From Bog-257 sp963805985 (lineage in GTDB: Bacteria > Acidobacteriota > Terriglobia > Terriglobales > Acidobacteriaceae): a stretch of 64,000 nt of DNA. The translations under genes were made by a program, and so were the position numbers. The stretch lies in NCBI GenBank assembly GCA_963805985.1, contig CAWDWG010000001.1, positions 744,001-808,000 on the forward strand, read 5' to 3'. Shown here piece by piece: positions 35,001-43,650 of the stretch. Below the pieces are notes generated by a model. That model was not told where the DNA came from. It searched no databases and saw only the letters and a list, made by a program, of their open reading frames with translations. Within the stretch, counting starts at the first letter, position 1; each line of letters begins with the position of its first letter.

Positions 35001-35459
35001 GACAACGGTAAGCTTGGCACGGTAGTTTCCTCCCGCCGCTTCAAAGAGCAGATCGCCGACATGGGTGACAGCAGCAACCCCCTCATGAAGCTGCGGCCCG
35101 TAACCTTCCTCTACCGGTCAGAATACTCCAAGGGTGACCGCACCCTGCAATATGGATTGATCGCTGAAGAAGTGGCCGAGGTCTATCCCGAGTTGGTAGC
35201 TTACGACAAGGACGGCCAACCCTTCACCGTCCGTTATCAGTACCTTGCCCCCATGCTGCTGAACGAATTGCAGAAGCAGTATCGCCGAGCAGAACAGCAG
35301 GCTGAGATCGCTGCCACTCAGCAAGCACAGATGAGAGCGCAGGAGCGCGAAATCGAAGGTCTCAAGCGACAGCTACAACTAAAAGACGCATCGGTGGAGG
35401 AGCGATTGTCTCGCCTGGAAAAGCAAATGGCAGCCCACGCTCAGATTGCGCAGAAGTAG
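32037..35459 (+). CDS. Secreted tail-fibre-like repeat protein with C-terminal S74 intramolecular chaperone
   Basis: This 1140-residue exported protein starts with signal peptide MRRFTIVIALSTLLLAAITSA and a strong AAGGAG site. An N-terminal beta domain follows (IRYGGTLKDAQGAPM). Two long modules then each begin with a GNGSGLTGI or YGNGSNLTGI block and end in arrays of 17-residue repeats, F(S/T)GAQAGYSNTTGxxNT, resembling trimeric adhesin stalks. Residues about 1000-1075 form a Peptidase_S74 domain (SSRRFKEQI with the Ser/Lys pair, then LRPVTFLYR and YGLIAEEVAEVYPELV). A coiled coil with RAEQQAEIAATQQAQMRAQ and RLEKQMAAHAQ ends it. The S74 domain promotes trimerisation and may cleave itself off. 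Role: probably a trimeric surface fibre. Confidence 0.85.
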   Translation: MRRFTIVIALSTLLLAAITSAQEATITSVPNLIRYGGTLKDAQGAPMASSTLGVTFAIYKQQDGGAPIWIETQNVATDPGGNYSVLLGSTTPSGLPGDLFSQQEQRWLEVEVQGETAQPRVMMVSVPYAFKAHEAETLGGRSVSDFVLATGTNSSSNSTTTVQAAPASGNDSTSGGSANAASAGPTNFSGSTTDQIVGVTQSGTGYAIAAQADSKAIVGTATDPSATAYGVQGVATGTAGVGLIGTETSPTGFTYGLRGTASSTSGTGVRGIDIATSGGTTGVSGYVNSSGGTAGAFNNAAGGKVISGQNNGVEKFSVDGSGDVNALGTFTGNGSGLTGIQFSQLGGTLQYSQFAGEYGNPVTLINSMNIFMGNFTGSYVGDGSALMGVLPAAGSTNYIQNNNSTPQASASFNIDGYGTVGQTFSANAINTATTYQILGLNNSVLSVGNNPNNSNVFLGIGAGGNYPQPGTQNTFSGAQAGYSNNGSQANTFTGAQAGYSTTFGQGNTFTGASAGYNNIGGMNNSYYGFLAGSSNTTGMNNSAFGAMAGSNNNTGNSNIYIGNLGQYGESNTIRIGAPNQQEIAYMAGIYGNSPSGALPVVINANGQLGTEPAGGSGVTSWNGRTGAVVPQSGDYSFSMISGSLSFSMISGTLASSQLSGTYGNALSLSNTANVYYGNGSNLTGIVPAAGSPYYIQNGTSQQSGASFSISGSGTAGGTLSANLVNSANTYQIGGNGVMSIGSSNDQNVFLGIGAGASDVPGSGRYNAFSGYQAGFTNTSGSQNAFFGSQAGYSNTTGVANTFFGDEAGYYNTTGLFNTFLGAQAGASNTTGGSNVFSGLGAGSNNTSGSFNVFDGVSAGTNNTTGANNVFVGLDSGVSNTVGTNNAFLGASAGFDNTGSGNVFTGEEAGYRNTTGSPNIFIGYQAGYNNTTGGSDIYVGTQGNPNSETESNAIRIGTQGTGVGQQNAAYIAGIYGSMVDSNGILAFVDDNGKLGTVVSSRRFKEQIADMGDSSNPLMKLRPVTFLYRSEYSKGDRTLQYGLIAEEVAEVYPELVAYDKDGQPFTVRYQYLAPMLLNELQKQYRRAEQQAEIAATQQAQMRAQEREIEGLKRQLQLKDASVEERLSRLEKQMAAHAQIAQK

Positions 35460-35647
35460 AGAGCACAAGTGGCGCGGCCTCCCGGCCGGCTGTCCTCTCG
35501 GCGTCTCGCTGACAGTCCCGAATGAGCGATGCGCCCGGCCCATGAAGTGACGGTTTGGCTATGCCGGCGAAGGAATGAAGTTAATTTCTTCCCCGCAAGC
35601 GCACAACATCATCACCCAGAACCGTACTTTGCGGATCGAGGAGAATT

Positions 35648-35977
35648 GTGATGACGCACTCAGTACAAAATCGCGGTTCAGCAACTGCCAAGCTGTCAAT
35701 AGTGGCCGGGCTTCTCATCCTCCTGGTAACGACGATCGCCGCCCAGGCGCGGACATACACCGTCCTGCACTCCTTTACCGGACACGGTGACGGAGAAAAT
35801 CCCGCCGCCGGCTTGACCATGGACCGAGCTGGAATTTTTATGGCACATCGAGCTATGGGGGATACAGCGGCGGCAGGTGCACTTACAACGGGTGCGGCGT
35901 TGTTTATAAGCTCTCGCACTCCGGACGGGCTGGACTCTGGCTCCGCTTTATACCTTTCAAGGCGGGAGCAGAAGCTA
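35648..35977 (+). pseudogene. GloVer-repeat secreted protein, N-terminal fragment with frameshift
   Basis: The reading begins with a hydrophobic export segment (LSIVAGLLILLVTTIAAQA) and TYTVLHSFTGHGDGENPAAGLTMDRAG. A single missing base near 35833 then shifts the frame. In the other frame the expected FYGTSSYGGYSGGRC and NGCGVVYKLSHSG follow. The gene is cut at about 35977, where IS110 sequence begins. Confidence 0.7.
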
Positions 35978-36211
35978 GGCACGACTCCGAAAGCCATGAA
36001 AGAAGTCTTTGCCGCGATACCGCGCAGCCGGATAGCGCTGGAGACCGGGATACACTCGCCATTGACGAGCCGGCTGTTGAGCGAGTTGGGCCATGAAGTG
36101 ATTGTGGCCCATGCCCGCAATGTGCGACTGATCGGAGAGAGCCGACGCAAGGATGATCGGCTGGATGCCCGGACCCTGGCGCGGCTGGCCCGGATCGACC
36201 CGCAGTTTCTT
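35978..36211 (+). pseudogene. IS110/IS116-family transposase fragment
   Basis: 78 residues match the DEDD-transposase N-terminal domain: TPKAMKEVFAAIPRSRIALE, TGIHSPLTSRLLSELGHEVI, then ARNVRLIGESRRKDDRLDAR and TLARLARIDPQFL. Both the first 35 residues and everything after IDPQFL are absent. It is fused in frame to the frameshifted GloVer fragment before it. Confidence 0.8.
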
Positions 36212-36283
36212 ATCTCTCGCAAAGGCTCGTTGACTGCGTAATGCTGTCCCCCTAAGATGAAGCATTCTCTTCGGGGCGACTCG

Positions 36284-38953
36284 ATGATCGGGCAAACCGT
36301 TTCGCACTACCGCATCGTGGAAAAGCTTGGTGGTGGCGGAATGGGCGTGGTCTATAAGGCGGAAGACCTCGATCTGCAGCGCTTTGTGGCGCTGAAATTC
36401 CTGCCCGACGATGTGGCCAACGATCCCGTGACCTTGGCGCGCTTCCAGCGCGAAGCGCGAGCCGCATCGGCACTCAATCATCCCAACATCTGCACCATTC
36501 ACGAGATCGCACAGGATGAGGGTCGTCCATTCCTGGTGATGGAGTATCTCGATGGTATGACGCTGGCGCAGCGCATCGCAGGCCATCCACTGGAGTTCGA
36601 GACGCTGCTGCTAATCGCCATCGAAATTGCCGACGCGCTGGATGCGGCCCACGCAGCGGGCATCATTCATCGCGATATCAAGCCGGCGAACATCTTCGTT
36701 ACCAGACGCAATCACGCCAAGGTCCTGGATTTCGGCTTGGCGAAGTTGAACGTCTTCGGCGGAAGAGCTCGGCAAGCAGCCGGAGCGACGGCGCAGGAGA
36801 CTGCGATTGGGGAAGAGCAGCTCACCAGCCCAGGAAGCATCGCCGGAACCGTTGCCTACATGTCGCCGGAACAAGTGCGGGCGCGCGAGCTCGACGCGCG
36901 CACCGACATCTTCTCCTTCGGCGCGGTGCTCTACGAGATGGCAACGGGGCAGCTGCCGTTTCGCGGCGAAAGCTCGGCCATGACGTGCGAGGCGATCGTG
37001 AATCGCGCGCCCGTGCCGGCGGTGCGGCTGAATCCCGACTTGCCGCCCGAGCTGGAACGCATCATCGACAAAGCTCTGGAGAAGGATCGCAATCTCCGCT
37101 ATCAGCACGCCGGCGATTTGCGAACCGATCTGGAGCGGCTCCGGCGCGACAGCAGCTCGGGCTATCACCGTCTTACTTCTGCCGAGCAGTTGCCGGTGCC
37201 GAGCACAGCCAGACCAAAGCAGGGCCACCTGCGAACCGCGCTCTTCACGATCGCTGCGGTTCTGTTGCTCGGATGCACTGCAGCAGGGTGGTGGTTCTAT
37301 CGCTCATCGCACAGCAGTCCTCCGCCGTCGACGGAGTGGCAGCAGCTCACCTTCTTCACCGATTCGGCGGTCTATCCCACGCTCTCGCCCGATGGCCGCA
37401 TGCTCGCCTTCATTCGCGGGCCCAGCTCCTTTATCGGCGCGGGACAGGTCTACGTGAAGCTTCTGCCCAGCGGCGAGCCAGTGCAGCTCACTCACAACGA
37501 GCAGCGCAAATTCAGTCCGGCGTTCTCGCCCGACGGCTCGCGCATCGCCTACAGCGTCTTGGAGCCTTGGGAAACCTGGCAGGTTCCCGTGCTGGGCGGC
37601 GAAGCGCGCCTGTTCCTGCCCAACTCCTCGTCGCTCACCTGGATTGATAACGGCAAGCGTCTCTTGTTTTCTGAGATTAGCGAAGGGCTGCACATGGGCG
37701 TAGTGACCACTGATGAAAGCCGCGGCGACTTGCACAATGTTTACTGGCCCGAGGGCAATCGCAGCATGGCGCATCACTCGTACCTTTCGCCCGACGGCCG
37801 TTCCGTGTTGATCGTCCAGATGGATACGCAGGGCAACCTTATCCCTTGCCGAGTTGTGCGGTCTGATGGCAGTGGGCACGTCCGCGTCGTCGGTCCGCCC
37901 GATCGTACTTGCCTGGCCGGAGCCTGGTCGCCCGACGGCAAGTGGATCTACCTGTCGGTCGAGAGCTCCGGTTTTCATATCTGGCGGCAGCGTTTTCCCG
38001 ACGGCAACCCTGAGCAAATCACCTTCGGTCCCACCACGCAGGAAGGCATCACGATGGCGCCGGACGGCAAGTCGCTGATCGCCTCCGTCGGTTCCACCGA
38101 TTCCACCGCATATATTCACGACTCCGCGGGCGAACATGCCATCTCCTCCGAAGGAAGCTCGGGCGCGCCACAGTATTCTGCCGACGGCCGCACTCTCTAC
38201 TTCCTTATGAATAGCGGCGGGTCCCAGAACTTCGAACTGTGGCAGCGCGACTTGAGCAATGGTCAGCAGGAGAAGCTGCTGCCGGGATACGCCATGGAGG
38301 AAGGATTCAGCATTTCTCGCGATGGCAAATACGTCGCCTTCTCCCTGCAGGACAGGAGCGGCCATTCCACATTGTGGATCGCGCCCACCAACCGGCGCTC
38401 TTCGCCGATGAAGCTCACCACCGGCGGCAACGAAGATGCGCCTTTCTTCCTGCCCGACGGCGATCTCATCTTCCGCTCAGTCGAAGCCGGCGGCAACTTC
38501 GTCTACCGCATGAAGCCGGACGGCAGCGATCGCCGCAAGCTGCTCCCACAGCCGGTGCTCGATCTGATCAGCGTCTCGCCCGACGGCCGCTGGCTGCTCT
38601 TTGCCGCCGCCAGCAATGTCGACGAGCCGCCCGTCATAACGCAGGCGTTTCCGCTCAATGGCGGACCGACTGTGACCTTGTGCTCGGGCTATTGCGGCGG
38701 TATGTGGGATGGTAGTGGAAAGTTTTTCTACTTCTTTTTCGAAGCGATCACCAGCCAGGTCTACATACTGCCGACGTCTTCGGGTACGGGGCTTCCCAAG
38801 GCTCCGCCCCAGGGAATCGCCGGCATGGAGGACGTTAGAGCGGCGAAGCCAATCGCTACCATCTCCGACGAGGTGACCTCCGCCCTGAACCCGTCCACCT
38901 ATGTCTACGTTCGCCGGAACACTCGCCGCAACCTGTACCGCATCCCGCTGTAG
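36284..38953 (+). CDS. Membrane Ser/Thr protein kinase with C-terminal TolB/WD40-like beta-propeller
   Basis: This 889-residue protein has a kinase domain at residues 1-290: LGGGGMGVVY, Lys38, HRDIKPAN at 129-136, DFG at 149-151 and AYMSPEQVRA. A membrane span lies at about 319-337. The remaining 540 residues contain PD40-type propeller strands (YPTLSPDGRMLAFI, FSPAFSPDGSRIAY, ISVSPDGRWLLFAA). It would place a cytoplasmic kinase behind a periplasmic propeller sensor, a common acidobacterial design. ATG 36284 (MIGQTVSHYRIVEKLG) is the usual start of the family; another in-frame ATG lies at 36257. The gene looks intact although it sits among debris. Confidence 0.88.
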   Translation: MIGQTVSHYRIVEKLGGGGMGVVYKAEDLDLQRFVALKFLPDDVANDPVTLARFQREARAASALNHPNICTIHEIAQDEGRPFLVMEYLDGMTLAQRIAGHPLEFETLLLIAIEIADALDAAHAAGIIHRDIKPANIFVTRRNHAKVLDFGLAKLNVFGGRARQAAGATAQETAIGEEQLTSPGSIAGTVAYMSPEQVRARELDARTDIFSFGAVLYEMATGQLPFRGESSAMTCEAIVNRAPVPAVRLNPDLPPELERIIDKALEKDRNLRYQHAGDLRTDLERLRRDSSSGYHRLTSAEQLPVPSTARPKQGHLRTALFTIAAVLLLGCTAAGWWFYRSSHSSPPPSTEWQQLTFFTDSAVYPTLSPDGRMLAFIRGPSSFIGAGQVYVKLLPSGEPVQLTHNEQRKFSPAFSPDGSRIAYSVLEPWETWQVPVLGGEARLFLPNSSSLTWIDNGKRLLFSEISEGLHMGVVTTDESRGDLHNVYWPEGNRSMAHHSYLSPDGRSVLIVQMDTQGNLIPCRVVRSDGSGHVRVVGPPDRTCLAGAWSPDGKWIYLSVESSGFHIWRQRFPDGNPEQITFGPTTQEGITMAPDGKSLIASVGSTDSTAYIHDSAGEHAISSEGSSGAPQYSADGRTLYFLMNSGGSQNFELWQRDLSNGQQEKLLPGYAMEEGFSISRDGKYVAFSLQDRSGHSTLWIAPTNRRSSPMKLTTGGNEDAPFFLPDGDLIFRSVEAGGNFVYRMKPDGSDRRKLLPQPVLDLISVSPDGRWLLFAAASNVDEPPVITQAFPLNGGPTVTLCSGYCGGMWDGSGKFFYFFFEAITSQVYILPTSSGTGLPKAPPQGIAGMEDVRAAKPIATISDEVTSALNPSTYVYVRRNTRRNLYRIPL

Positions 38954-39413
38954 TAAGACGAGGGTTGGGAACGAGGAACCCAAGCGCCCCCTTGTACAAC
39001 CGGATTGTCACGCACATCATAATTCTCTCAGGGTACTGTGAGAGCGGAGATGAAAGTCTGGGATGCGGTAGTGTCCTAAAGTTGCGTTGATCGACTCTTA
39101 CGGTATCAAGCGGTTGCTGTTACCGTTCGCTCATGAAATGAAGATCCGAAAGCTAATCGCGAAATCCCAGATCACGGACCTGCGCAATGGTGGCCGGTGC
39201 AGCTATGTCTCGGCTCGGCGGCTGTTCTGGGTAATACGAGAGTTGCAAGGAGCCGATAGAAACTCGGCCTAAGCGCATTGCTTGTGATATTGATTCCATG
39301 ACAATTGTCAGAGAGGCGATGTTACGCCAGTCATTGTCGTGGGTTAGTGCTTCCGTTTGTGATTTCATTGACTTGCCCTACATTTCGCCATAACATTTCC
39401 GCGCTGTGGATCG
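38954..39413. other. Island spacer, nothing coding recognised
   Basis: About 460 bases after the kinase gene. It holds a small hairpin CTCTCA...TGAGAG near 39030-39050 and the 27-base repeat at 39304-39330. The 61-codon frame at 39087 resembles nothing known. Confidence 0.5.
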
Positions 39414-39746
39414 AGTTAGGCTGAAGACGGTGCCAGTCTCATTCACGCCTCCAAATCTAGTTGTTCCGAAAATATTGCCGGCTGCGTCGAAGGCCAATTC
39501 CCCCGGGTTGCTACCCTCCGGAGAGCCGGGAGGAAACTGGTAAAGCGCCGACTCTGTCCAAGTGCCATCGGAATGCGGCGTCAACTGGTAAATGGCATCT
39601 GGATAATGCGCCTGACCAGAAGCCGAACCGTAGAGGTTGCCCTGAGAGTCGAGGATTAAGGAAGAAGGAGGATACGTACCGCCGCTATCGCTGAAAACGT
39701 GAATCACGGTCTCTGTCCAGGTACCGTTGGAATTCGGCTTCAAATT
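39414..39746 (-). pseudogene. GloVer-repeat protein, internal fragment
   Basis: 111 residues carry two and a half GloVer units: LKPNSNGTWTETVIHVFSDS, LDSQGNLYGSASG, TPHSDGTWTESALYQFPPGS and FDAAGNIFGTTRFGG. There is no start, signal peptide or C-terminus. It may be another piece of the gene whose beginning is at 35648, now in inverted orientation. Confidence 0.7.
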
Positions 39747-40057
39747 GCTTGACGGGCAGTGATCTAAGTTGTGTTCGCGCCTAAATCGTCTTGACATGCG
39801 GCGGCATGAGCGTAGACTCCCCTTGTTCAGCCTACGCCACGTACCTAGCCTTGTATCCCTCTCTTTATGGCTCGACTGAACCGGCCTCGTTTGAGCGCGC
39901 AAATTGCGCACGGCGGTCTATCGCGGTCGGATTCGGCGCCTTGGAACAGCTCCAGGCATGAAGTCTCGGTCGCCCTCACCGTTATCAGGATGTCCCTTAG
40001 GAATTGGAAACCAAACTTCCATACCCTCCGCGGCTTCCGAGAGAAAAGGACAACATC
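39747..40057. other. Intergenic region before the NHL protein, nothing recognised
   Basis: 311 bases with no supported gene. The last bases hold the AAAAGGA ribosome-binding site of the next gene. No promoter consensus was convincing. Confidence 0.5.
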
Positions 40058-42055
40058 GTGTTCACCCGATCTATCCGATTTGCAATGACTCTGCTGATCG
40101 TCGGCCTGTGTATGGCCGGGGCGCAGTCGGCGTCCGCTCAATCCACTACCGCGGACGTCGTCTATGGGCAGTTGGGAAGCTTCACCACCAACGGCCCGAA
40201 CGACGGCGGGATCACTGCCAATAGCTTATTTTTGAACTCTGATGTCGCCCTGGACACCAGCGGCAATCTCTATGTGGCCGACTCGGTTAACAATCGGGTG
40301 CTGTTCTATCCCGCCGGCAGCACCACCGCCACCCGCGTCTACGGGCAGTTAGGCAGCTTCACCACCGACATCCCGAACAACGGCGGAGTCGGCCCCCACG
40401 GCCTGGACAATCCCACCGGAGTTGCCCTGGACAGTAGCGGCAATCTCTACGTGGCCGACCAAAGTAACAATCGGGTGCTGTTCTATCTCGCCGGCAACAC
40501 CACCCCCGCGCGCGTCTACGGGCAGTTTGGCAGTTACACCTCCAACATCCAGAACATCGGCGGGCTCAGCGCCAACGGCTTAGACGCACCGCGGGGTGTC
40601 GCCCTGGACAGCAGCGGCAATCTCTACGTGGCCGACCTCGTTAACAATCGGGTGCTGTTCTATCTCGCCGGCAGCACGACCGCCACGCGGGTCTACGGGC
40701 AGTTGGGCAGCTTCACTACCAACACCCCGAATAACGGCGGGACCAGCGCCAACAGCTTAGATCTTCCATATGGCGTAGCCCTGGACAGCAGCGGCAATCT
40801 CTACGTGTCCGACTACGCTAACAATCGAGTGCTGTTCTATCTCGCCGGCAGCACGACTGCCACGCGGGTCTACGGGCAGTTGGGCAGCTTCACCACCAAC
40901 TTAGAGAACAATGGCGGGCTCAACGCCAACAGCTTAGATGAACCTGTGGGAGTCGGCGTGGACAGCAGCAGCAATCTCTACGTGTCCGACTACGCTAACA
41001 ATCGAGTGCTGTTCTATCCTTCCGGCGGCACCACCGCTACGCGGGTCTACGGGCAGCTGGGCAGCTTCACTACCAGCACCGCAAACAACGGCGGGATCAG
41101 CGCCAACAGCTTGAATGAACCGGAAGGAGTCGCCTTGGACAGCAGCGGCAATCTCTACGTGTCCGACTACGCTAACAGTCGGGTGCTCGTGTATCCGCCG
41201 ACGACTACGCCGGGAATCTACGCTCCAGTCAACGGATCTACGTTGACGCGCAACTCCACGACGTTCTGGTGGACCGGCTACCCCGGCGCCACCGCTTATT
41301 GGCTGGATGTAGGGAAGGAAGCGGGAGGCAACGAGTATTGGCAGTCGCACAGCCTCTCCGCTTCTACCCTCTCGCAAACCGTCAATTCGCTGCCCAGTGA
41401 CGGGAGTACGGTATATGCCACCTGGTATTACTTCCTGAACGGAAACTGGGTCTACAACGAATACAGCTACACCGCGTTTGGCGCCGGTGCTCAAAAAGGA
41501 GTCATAACATCGCCGGCTCCAACTTCGACGCTGACCGGCAACAGCGTGGCCTTCACCTGGACCGCCGGTGCAGGCGCAACCGCCTATTGGATTGACGCCG
41601 GGAGCAGCGCGGGCGGCAATCAGTACTTCCAGTCTGGCAACCTGGGCGACGTGCTGACCAAGACGGTCACTGGTCTGCCCACCAACGGCAGTATGGTGTA
41701 CGTCACGCTGTATTCGCTGGTCAACGGACAGTGGCTGAACAACCAATACACCTACACGGCGTACAACACGAGCAGCGCTTTGGGGGTCATGCAAACGCCG
41801 ATGCCCGGATCGACGCTGAGCGGGAACGTCGCCACCTTCACCTGGAGCCCGGGTTCAGGGGCCACGGCGTACTGGATGGATGTGGGCAGCACGGTGGGCG
41901 GTAACAACTACTATCAGTCGGGGAACCTGGGTAACGTACTAACGACAACGGTGTACAGTTTGCCGGCAAATGGCAGCCAGATCTACGTGACGCTCTGGTC
42001 GTTGGTCGGCGGTCAGTGGTACTACAACGAATACAATTATACTTCAGGTCCGTAA
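40058..42055 (+). CDS. Secreted NHL-repeat beta-propeller protein with three C-terminal repeats
   Basis: This 665-residue protein is read from GTG 40058, which follows AAAAGGA and opens a signal peptide (VFTRSIRFAMTLLIVGLCMAGAQSASA would be the full export segment). Six NHL-type units of about 60 residues follow, each with VYGQLGSFTTN, then GVALDSSGNLYVAD and NNRVLFYxAG. They would close a six-bladed propeller. The last 260 residues are three copies of an 85-90 residue domain (GSTLTGNSVAFTWTAGAGAT, AYWIDAGSSAGGNQYFQSGN) often found at the end of such proteins. DNA identity between repeats is high, suggesting recent internal duplication. An in-frame ATG at 40004 is less likely. Confidence 0.85.
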   Translation: MFTRSIRFAMTLLIVGLCMAGAQSASAQSTTADVVYGQLGSFTTNGPNDGGITANSLFLNSDVALDTSGNLYVADSVNNRVLFYPAGSTTATRVYGQLGSFTTDIPNNGGVGPHGLDNPTGVALDSSGNLYVADQSNNRVLFYLAGNTTPARVYGQFGSYTSNIQNIGGLSANGLDAPRGVALDSSGNLYVADLVNNRVLFYLAGSTTATRVYGQLGSFTTNTPNNGGTSANSLDLPYGVALDSSGNLYVSDYANNRVLFYLAGSTTATRVYGQLGSFTTNLENNGGLNANSLDEPVGVGVDSSSNLYVSDYANNRVLFYPSGGTTATRVYGQLGSFTTSTANNGGISANSLNEPEGVALDSSGNLYVSDYANSRVLVYPPTTTPGIYAPVNGSTLTRNSTTFWWTGYPGATAYWLDVGKEAGGNEYWQSHSLSASTLSQTVNSLPSDGSTVYATWYYFLNGNWVYNEYSYTAFGAGAQKGVITSPAPTSTLTGNSVAFTWTAGAGATAYWIDAGSSAGGNQYFQSGNLGDVLTKTVTGLPTNGSMVYVTLYSLVNGQWLNNQYTYTAYNTSSALGVMQTPMPGSTLSGNVATFTWSPGSGATAYWMDVGSTVGGNNYYQSGNLGNVLTTTVYSLPANGSQIYVTLWSLVGGQWYYNEYNYTSGP

Positions 42056-42101
42056 GGATCTGTAGCGGGTTCGACGCCGTCTTCGAGCGGCGGTTTTCAC
42101 A

Positions 42102-42134
42102 AAGGGCACGGATTCTCATCCGTGCCCTTCTTTC
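42102..42134 (+). terminator. Rho-independent terminator of the NHL gene
   Basis: AAGGGCACGGA (42102-42112), a 6-base loop and TCCGTGCCCTT (42119-42129), 11 paired bases, followed by CTTTC. It lies 46 bases after the stop. Confidence 0.75.
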
Positions 42135-42516
42135 GGGACCTAGTCGTTGCGAGCGATAACAGTCCGGCAATGGTGACTATTGGCAGTATCAGTTTCAGCG
42201 GCTCGATCGCCAGGTGCGCGACTTCTACCTTCTTGCGAAGCAGTACACCGTTGTCCAGGAGTACGCAATCTTCCCGCTTGACGTATAGGAAAAACAAAAT
42301 CTGATTTCTGCATGGATCAAATGGACAAGGCGGGAGACTCTTGTTATGTATCTCGGGGCGAATGACGGAGGGTTTGGGTCATCGACCAACAAGTGGGCGG
42401 GAACGTGCCTGAAGAGAGGACTCCTGTCGCTACCGTTGCGCTGCATCGGCTGATGAGTTACAGCTATGAATGGGAGTAGGGAGTGGCAAGAAACTCTGTA
42501 CTGGCTCGGAGCCTTC
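42135..42516. other. Spacer between NHL gene and IS91 transposase
   Basis: 382 bases without a supported gene. The terminus of the IS91-type element on the 3' side of the transposase must lie here, but I could not place it by eye. Confidence 0.4.
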
Positions 42517-43491
42517 TCAACCCCGAGCAGTGACGCCTTCACTAACGGCAACACTGGAAATCCTATGGGGACTCAACCGCCCCACCCAGCACATGGGTTG
42601 ACCGCTCGAGTCGAGGAGAGGATCGTTACCGAAGTCTCGTCTTGCTGAGAACCGCCAACCTAATCGTCGCGGCCGAGGTCGCTTTTGCTGTTCCAGCAGC
42701 AGAAATACTGCCCCGGAGCTACGACCTTTTGAACGTGGCGCCAGTAGGCCGAAGTAGCGGGGGGTATGACCGTAGCGGTCGGGCACATGTTCCGCCAAGA
42801 GGGCGACAAACTTCTCTGGGGAGAGCTCGCAGATTACCCGTTGTTTGAGTTCCTTATCTTTTACCCAGAAACGCACCGTCGTTGGCGTTACCTCTTCGAA
42901 TCGATGCTGCGCGATGGGAAGGCGACGAGCATAACGCCCCGCATATCGCAAGAAGTGAGTCTTGGATTGAAAGTAATCCACATGAACGCTCCACCACCGA
43001 TATTGATCTGCTAGAAGCGCCTTGAGAGCGCCCGCCTTTAAGTCCGATTTGAGTACCCCCGCCGCTAACGCTTGTCTTAGGAACGTGAGCACGGCAAATC
43101 GCCACATGTGCATCAGCTTTTTTCTGTCGAAATACAAGCGGTCAATCCAGACGCCCTCAGACTGTTTCAACCCGCCGCCAGACACCAGAATATGCAGGTG
43201 CGAATTGAAATTTAGCCATGCCCCGAAGGTGTGCGGTATTACCGTCATCAGCACCTCGGCACCGAATTTGATCTTGACCCATTGCTTGATAACCGCGGCA
43301 CCCAACGCCGGTAGATCATGAAGAAGGTGGCGATTTCGTTGAAAAATTGGCCACAGAACGTCGGGCATCGTAAGAACGATGCCTGCATACCGAATGTCGG
43401 GCAGAGAGGCCCATAGCTCCCTCTGCCACAGCAGCGTGGCTCGATGACCGCAACTTGGGCAGGCTCTGGACTTGCAAGTGTGGTAACACAC
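42517..43491 (-). CDS. IS91-family HUH (Y2) transposase, start region frameshifted
   Basis: The 324-residue frame has the zinc-finger phrase CYHTCKSRACPSCGHRAT, the HUH motif NFNSHLHILVSGGG (His98, His100) and a double-tyrosine helix YFQSKTHFLRYAGRYARR (Tyr183, Tyr187), which together define the rolling-circle IS91 transposases. The same frame is open upstream to 43632 and reads ARENFQRLIDCRTSVLGAEI, clearly part of the protein, but contains no ATG. An ATG at 43654 in another frame starts MKFKEPIKEILVATPAF, so one base is probably gained or lost near 43600-43630. That ATG overlaps the stop of the ParB-like gene. Without the frameshift the protein would be about 385 residues. Confidence 0.85.
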   Translation of the reverse strand: MCYHTCKSRACPSCGHRATLLWQRELWASLPDIRYAGIVLTMPDVLWPIFQRNRHLLHDLPALGAAVIKQWVKIKFGAEVLMTVIPHTFGAWLNFNSHLHILVSGGGLKQSEGVWIDRLYFDRKKLMHMWRFAVLTFLRQALAAGVLKSDLKAGALKALLADQYRWWSVHVDYFQSKTHFLRYAGRYARRLPIAQHRFEEVTPTTVRFWVKDKELKQRVICELSPEKFVALLAEHVPDRYGHTPRYFGLLAPRSKGRSSGAVFLLLEQQKRPRPRRLGWRFSARRDFGNDPLLDSSGQPMCWVGRLSPHRISSVAVSEGVTARG

Positions 43492-43650
43492 CTTCTCCTC
43501 GGTCGCCGAAGCGTAGATTTCCGCTCCGAGAACGGAGGTCCTACAGTCGATCAGTCGCTGGAAGTTTTCTCGGGCTGAGGACCGAGTAACGGGATGATCC
43601 CAAAAAGGCCGGCGTAGCGACCAAAATCTCTTTTATTGGTTCCTTGAACT

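Noticed and set aside
37304..38365. 353-codon open frame opposite the propeller kinase
   Set aside because: It mirrors conserved propeller strands of the plus-strand gene and has no start signal or homology.
40150..41200. CRISPR or tandem DNA repeat array
   Set aside because: The roughly 180-base repeats encode NHL propeller blades in a single open frame.
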